A DNA stretch of 64,000 nt. Origin: Gymnogyps californianus (Eukaryota > Chordata > Aves > Accipitriformes > Cathartidae). The stretch covers positions 24,645,001-24,709,000 of the forward strand of contig NC_059478.1 of the NCBI RefSeq assembly GCF_018139145.2, in the 5' to 3' direction. Numbering within the stretch: position 1 is the first letter of the stretch; each line of letters begins with the position of its first letter. Below are positions 60,001 through 64,000 of this stretch, piece after piece. Under the pieces are notes generated by a model. It ran no database searches. It worked only from the letters and a program-made list of their open reading frames with translations, and was not told the origin of the DNA. The translations under genes and the position numbers were made by a program.

Positions 60001-63000
60001 ATTAGTAAAGGCTTAGAGAAAGAGCATGAGAATGGGGCAAATACAGAGCATTTTTGCCTAGTTTCTGGTGATCTATGGCTTAAGGATTTCTTAACTTGGA
60101 ATTTGTGTTTAATAATTCTTGGTAGGTACGTTCAGGGCAGAAAGCTGCTTTGTGAATATCCCATGGTAATGAGTTCTTCAGGTTAATTTTGTATGGTGTG
60201 CAAAGGTGCTTTCTTCTGTTCATTTTAAACTGCTGCCTTTGGTGCCTCTGAGATCTTGTGTTACATGATGTAGTAAATTGTCCTTGCTATTTACTGTGTT
60301 TTCTGAAATTTGACATACGTCTGCCCTTCTGTGCCCTGTCTCACCCTTGTTCTCAAATATCCTTTCTTTTGAAATGGGTGGACTAGGAGTGAGTGTTTCA
60401 CTTATGGAAGCATGGTGGGTTTGTACATTGGCTGTGTTTCTCTTTATTTCCCTGATCATTTTTACTGTTCAGTTTGTCTTTTCACCAGTACTAGGCATTG
60501 TGCTGATGTTTTCACGGAACTGTCTCATGGCTCCAGGATCTTTCCTGAGCAGTTTCAGCTAATTTAATGCCCATCACTGTGTGAGTTTATAGTGTGAAAT
60601 TTAGGACTGAGAGGGGTTTTCTGGGCCATCGAATCCTCTTCTTGGGTTTTTCAGGTCCTGGACCATCCAGTCCCTTTCATAAACTGATAAAGTTCCTTTT
60701 GAAAAGCACTTGGATTTTCCTGCCCCCGTGCTTCCTTGGGAAGCTGTTCCAGACTGTCTCTGCTCCATTTCTCATTTCCAGGTTAAATTTTCCATGTTGA
60801 ATTGGCATTTCTTTGCAAGCCAATTTCTTTGTCCTTATTTCAGTTGTTCTTTTCTTCCTGTGGGTATTCCTTTCATTCCGTGTAGCATACTTGAAGCCTG
60901 CAGTCAGATTCCCTTTAAGGCTTCCTTTGCTAGGCTCCTTTCTCTTCCAGTCTGCTGTGGGAAGACAGGCTCCCCACGCCATTACTCATCCTCGTTGTTC
61001 TTCTCTGTACTTGTTCCCATTTCAGTTCATCTTTCCTGAACAGGGGTCAGTAGAGTTGTAGTTGGTATTCCTGCCAAGGTCGTCTTGTGCAACTGAAACC
61101 CTGCCAGTTTCTGCTGGAAATCCCTCTCTGGGGGTCATATATGCATTTTCGTGGCTACATTGCATTTGAACTTACAGTCATCCCGTGGTTGGCTCAAGCT
61201 TTCCATCTGATGAGTTCCTACCTTCTCACTTCTCAGCAGTTCTCACCTGAGCAGCCGTGAGTGGGGCTGAGGAAGTGTTTTGGGGACTGCTCTTTGCTCT
61301 TGTCCCATTCTCTTCTCTGATCAGGCATCTGTCACCTTCCCTTCCATCCACTGCAGAGGGCCCTGCTGGCTCTTTTCATGTATGTATGCTAATCTAGAAA
61401 AGATTTTTTTTTCATGATGTACACAGGACATCCTTATGGTATCTAGTAGGATGGCTTTTCTCCTGGTGGAAGCGGTACTTGAAGGTTGAGGTGCAGTGCA
61501 TCCCCAAGAGATATGCTCCACCTTTAAGCTTCTGTGTGTAAGTGATGGAAGAAGGGTAGTAGACCTGAAGAGGCTGTTATTTGGAGGCTCAGAAATGCTC
61601 CTCTGAGCTGTATGGAGTTCATGAGGATGACTTTTCTGGTGTAGGACTCAGGCAGGCATAGAGGTGTTGAAGCATGTGTCTGCTCGCATGCACACGATGT
61701 TTTCTTGTGGAGGCAGGACCTCCTCAGGCTGAGCAAAGTTCCACTGCAGGAGTGGTGGGAGGTAGTAAGGGAGGAAAGCACAGGCTTGTTTGCCCTTTTG
61801 CTTTAGCATGCGCTAGGACTTCCCCTAATACAGTAAGTATTTTTACTGTTCCTTTAGTACTCATGTGACACTTGCGTTCTGGATAGAGCCCTTGCAGAGC
61901 AGTTCCAGGCTGGGGACAGTGGTGTGGGTTTGGCCTTTTAGGCACCTGGGACAATCTGAGAGTTAGACTGTCATTTGGCCCTGTGGCTCTGCTGGAGAAA
62001 GAGTGGATGAGGAAGGGAGGAACAAAGTTGTCTGCCAAGTTTACGGTCCTCAGTTGTACAGCACCCAGCCTTTCAGATCTTCACGGCACTGTCTGCACCA
62101 AACATAAAAGAAGTGGGTTGTGTATCAAAGGAGAAGGTGTGCTAAAGGCTAGGAACTACCGCTCCTTGCCTTTCCTGTTCTTCCCGTACAAGTGAGCGTG
62201 TCCCAACCCAAGTAAAGAGTTGGCTGTCAGAGCAGTTTATGTCAAGGTATTGGTGCTGCTATATGGGAGGAATGCAGGGAGGCTGGCTGAACCTTGGTTT
62301 CACTGTCATGTTAGCCTGATAATTTTGAAACCTATTGTCAGGATGTGGGTTGCTGACCTCTGCCTGTGTCAGCCACCTGAAATAGATTTCAGCCTCTCAG
62401 GCAGTAGTTCCTGGTAGGCTCCCTGGAACGTCATGTTTGTGTCCCTGAGATCACACATTGCTCCTTATCCAGTCCTCTACCTGCTCATCATGTTTCCTAC
62501 CAGGATCCATTGCTCAGGATCCTGGCAGCCCCCTCCTGTCAGCGCGCTGCTCTTGTTCTTGGCTGAAGTGTCTTGGCCCTTACCAGCTGGCAGTGAGAAG
62601 GGGGCACTGCTGCAAGAGAGCTGCCATGTTTTTCTTTTCTCTGCGTAGACAGTGCAGGTACCTGTCTACTCGGAGCAGGAGTACCAGATGTATCTCCATG
62701 ATGATGCGTGGACCAAAACTGAGACAGACCACCTCTTTGACCTGGCTCGGCGTTTTGATCTGCGCTTTGTGGTGATTCATGACCGCTATGATCACCAGCA
62801 GTTCAAGGTGAGTCCCAGCGGCCAAGGTGCTGCTAGCAACCTGCTGCTACAGCACGTGCAGGGCTTGCTGCACTGCAAAGACCAAATTACCCTTTATATC
62901 AACTTAATTAGGGGAAAATAATGAATTATTGGCAGCAAGGAATATTGAATTTCCAGCACAGGGCATCGCTACTTGCTTTGTTTGGAATTAAATCAACTGT

Positions 63001-64000
63001 GACTTGTGCTCATTCCCTGTTGTGTTTTATTAGAAAGTTAGAAAGTTTGCCCCTGCCAGGAGAACAACTCATTGTTCCTTGAAGGTAAGGCAGCTGAGGA
63101 GTTTGTGTAGCTGAGCAGGATAGGTGTCCTGGATTCCAGTCTAGGCCATGGGAGAAGGATCTGGTAACGGTCCCTGGAGATTGGGATTTTTCCCTGGTGC
63201 TGCTCCTGACTTGTGGTCTGACCTGGTGCAGGTTTCTGTCATCTCTGCTGTGAAGCAGGGAGCATCAGTGGTCTGAAGATGCAACCCTGGTGTCATGATT
63301 GTAAATCTCCTGTAACTGCTGGTTCCATGCCTCCTGGTGACACGGGGGAATGATGTGAATCCTACAGAACAGCTCCAAATGCTGGAGCTTTTTGTTGCCC
63401 TCTGAAATGCTCACGTGAAGAGCCTGTAGCAAAGTGAAATAACAAGAGTCTGCCCAGCTGGGCAGCCCAAACACCTTTGGTGCTTGGAGTAAGGGAACAC
63501 AGCTCAGACTCCATGTAATGATGGGCAGTGAATTGGTGCAGCTGATACCTTTTTGGTTATGGCTTGAATGGCCATTGTCTGGAGCAGCTCAGAGGAGGCC
63601 TCCTGTGCGTTTGTCACAGTTTCCTGTTCGCAGGATTTCTCCTCTCGAGACAACTATCCTTGCATCCTTTTATCTGGGAGTGCTTCACTGCTGCATTGCC
63701 TCTAACCCTCGGCTGTATTGTTAGACCTTTTGGTGGGTGTTTTTAAAGCAGTAGCTGTGAACCCATGACAGTTAATTCATGCAGTTCACTGAGAAACTCC
63801 CCCTTCCCTGTGGTTCCACCGGGACTGGCAAGGCTCCCTGCTGATCTTCCTCCCAGGCACTGTGTCTCATACCTTATCTGACGTCCTTCAGCCAGTGGTC
63901 CTTAGCTGGCTACTGCACAAGTTCTTTGCTTGGTTCTTCCATAATGCTGTCCTCCTGTGATGTCTTCCACAGAAAAGATCAGTGGAGGACCTGAAGGAAC
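53946..64000 (+). CDS. DMAP1: DMAP1, DNA methyltransferase 1-associated protein 1 (5' part, truncated by window end)
   Basis: Nuclear protein that binds DNMT1 and is a subunit of the NuA4/TIP60 acetyltransferase and SRCAP/SWR1-type remodelling complexes. Coding exons seen: 53946-54047, 56792-56883, 57499-57694, 62649-62807 and the start of the next at 63973-64000. They join in frame to give about 192 residues, near the first 190 of a vertebrate protein of about 465. The start MATGADVRDILELGG, the segment KKSKKSSETLTFKRPEGMHR, VRPWKWMPFTNPARKDGAMF and the SANT-domain segment DDAWTKTETDHLFDL with HDRYDHQQF are diagnostic and nearly identical to mammalian DMAP1. All borders are GT/AG and no break is seen. 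The SANT domain begins near residue 149. The rest, including the coiled-coil and C-terminal region, lies beyond the right edge. Confidence 0.97.
54048..55325 (+). other. DMAP1: DMAP1 intron, first part: nothing recognised
   Basis: AT-richer intronic sequence with no coding content or recognised repeat. An A/C-rich simple stretch lies near 54808-54846. Confidence 0.6.
55330..56470 (+). mobile_element. Decayed CR1-family LINE fragment (reverse transcriptase region)
   Basis: Read on the + strand with frameshifts and stops, the segment retains recognisable CR1 reverse-transcriptase text. Examples are LKELAELISGLL followed by TFNKSGNFGGIPE near 55568-55640, then a shifted frame corresponding to the family's DPGNYRPVSL...GKIM stretch, here badly mutated, near 55670-55730. 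The best-supported part is 55500-56020; similarity to 56470 is weaker. It is 5'- and 3'-truncated and clearly inactive, an old insertion in the DMAP1 intron. Confidence 0.7.
56792..56883 (+). CDS. DMAP1: DMAP1 coding exon (residues 35-65)
   Basis: The acceptor TTGTTTCAG ends at 56791. The exon encodes the Lys-rich KKSKKSSETL stretch and the conserved KRPEGMHREVYALLYSDK segment. It ends in phase 2 at GTAAGA (56884). The lysine codon split by the intron is completed by the first base of the next exon. Confidence 0.95.
56884..57498 (+). other. DMAP1: DMAP1 intron: nothing recognised
   Basis: Ordinary intron of 615 bp ending in CCACCACAG. No repeat or exon-like object is recognised. Confidence 0.6.
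57499..57694 (+). CDS. DMAP1: DMAP1 coding exon (residues 65-130)
   Basis: The exon encodes DAPPLLPSDTTQGYRTVKAK, GSKKVRPWKWMPFTNPARKD and YHWRRAAEEGKDYPFARFNK, almost identical to mammalian DMAP1. It ends in phase 0 at GTAAGT (57695). This is the region just before the SANT domain. Confidence 0.96.
57695..59373 (+). other. DMAP1: DMAP1 large intron, first part: nothing recognised
   Basis: AT-richer intronic sequence without recognisable coding content or an identifiable repeat up to the solo LTR. Confidence 0.55.
59374..59963 (-). mobile_element. Solo LTR of an endogenous retrovirus (ERVL-type, TguLTR5-like) with 5-bp target duplication
   Basis: The LTR spans 59379-59958 (580 bp), begins TG and ends CA. 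It is flanked by a perfect direct repeat CAGAG at 59374-59378 and 59959-59963. The terminal sequences and body match the LTR family very common in neoavian genomes, which I recall as TguLTR5. Its sense direction is minus: a TATATAAA box lies on that strand at 59686-59679 and an ATTAAA poly(A) signal at 59504-59499. There is no second LTR, primer-binding site or internal gene, so it is a recombined solo LTR in the DMAP1 intron, opposite to the gene. A five-base duplication fits ERVL-type integration. Confidence 0.88.
60130..60560 (-). mobile_element. Probable old CR1-type LINE 3'-region remnant
   Basis: The order of words here (a TTTTAAACTGCTGCC segment, then TTTGGTGCC, TCTTGTGTTA and a TATTTACT segment) resembles the reverse complement of a CR1 subfamily 3' region that I recall from reptile genomes. 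Divergence is high. No open frame is retained. The assignment is from memory of the family and needs a repeat search. Confidence 0.45.
60590..61200 (-). mobile_element. Old CR1 LINE remnant, 3' part
   Basis: Read on the minus strand this is the C-terminal reverse-transcriptase and 3' end of a CR1 element. The + strand shows the family's reverse-complement words in the right order: GGGCCATCGAATCC, CCAGTCCCTTTCATAAACTG, TGCTTCCTTGGGAAGCTGTT, TTCTCTGTACTTGTTCC and CATCTTTCCTGAACAGGGG. It is decayed, with no usable frame. It lies close to the previous remnant but appears to be a separate insertion. Confidence 0.65.
61210..62648 (+). other. DMAP1: DMAP1 large intron, last part: nothing recognised
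   Basis: Intronic sequence of mixed composition without recognised exons or repeats; it ends with a pyrimidine tract and TGCGTAG at 62642-62648. Confidence 0.5.
62649..62807 (+). CDS. DMAP1: DMAP1 coding exon (residues 131-183, SANT domain)
   Basis: The exon encodes TVQVPVYSEQEYQMYLHDD followed by the SANT/Myb-like fold with its conserved Trp (AWTKTETDHLFDLARRFDLR) and FVVIHDRYDHQQFK. In the family this domain mediates protein contacts in the NuA4/SRCAP complexes. Phase 0 at both ends; the donor is GTGAGT at 62808. Confidence 0.96.
62808..63972 (+). other. DMAP1: DMAP1 intron: nothing recognised
   Basis: Intron of 1165 bp with no recognised repeat or exon; it ends TCTTCCACAG at 63972. Confidence 0.55.
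63973..64000 (+). CDS. DMAP1: DMAP1 next coding exon, first 28 bases
   Basis: After the acceptor at 63971-63972 the sequence reads KRSVEDLKE, continuing the conserved SANT-domain end in phase 0. The window stops here, inside the exon. Confidence 0.95.

Noticed and set aside
60677..60982. 101-codon minus-strand open frame
   Set aside because: It lies inside the decayed CR1 remnant and is not a host gene.

Overview
The window is vertebrate nuclear DNA, almost certainly from a bird of the Neoaves group. The evidence is a very GC-rich gene neighbourhood with compact genes, decayed CR1 LINE fragments, and a solo endogenous-retrovirus LTR of the type common in neoavian genomes (TguLTR5-like, 5-bp target duplication). 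Only two protein-coding genes can be supported, both on the + strand: a Krueppel-like transcription factor (43737-46101, three coding exons) and the first five coding exons of DMAP1 (from 53946, running off the right edge). The same gene pair is adjacent in human 1p34 (KLF17-KLF18-DMAP1), so the KLF gene is named KLF17, the locus known as klf17/klf4b in zebrafish and neptune in Xenopus.

Layout. 1-9 kb: GC-rich intergenic DNA without recognisable coding sequence, including a perfect 37-bp inverted repeat at 1016-1091. 9.06-10.08 kb: a strong CpG island with a candidate minus-strand first exon; in mammals SLC6A9 lies on this side of KLF17 in the opposite orientation, so this could be its promoter, but no SLC6A9 coding exon is seen. 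10.08-11.19 kb: a degenerate CA/TG minisatellite that switches strand bias half-way. 11-43 kb: a gene-free stretch dotted with short AT-rich islands that look like regulatory elements, becoming denser toward KLF17; two TATA-containing modules lie 2 and 4 kb upstream of it. 43.2-45.1 kb: CpG-island promoter and first two coding exons of KLF17. 46.1-47.3 kb: its 3' UTR and poly(A) signal. 47.3-53.4 kb: intergenic, with one well-spliced-looking 62-bp candidate exon. 53.4-64 kb: DMAP1, beginning with an ETS-site CpG-island promoter. Base composition falls sharply inside DMAP1, whose large introns hold the CR1 fragments and the LTR.

The KLF17 reading frame is interrupted twice in this sequence, each time at a run of exactly seven C where eight are needed. 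Everything else in the gene is intact, so these are most likely homopolymer miscounts in the assembly and not inactivating mutations. The two genes are functionally independent: KLF17 is a sequence-specific, probably tissue-restricted DNA-binding factor, and DMAP1 is a housekeeping subunit of chromatin complexes (NuA4/TIP60, SRCAP) and a DNMT1 partner. No new enzymatic or defence system is seen. The unusual content is structural and regulatory.
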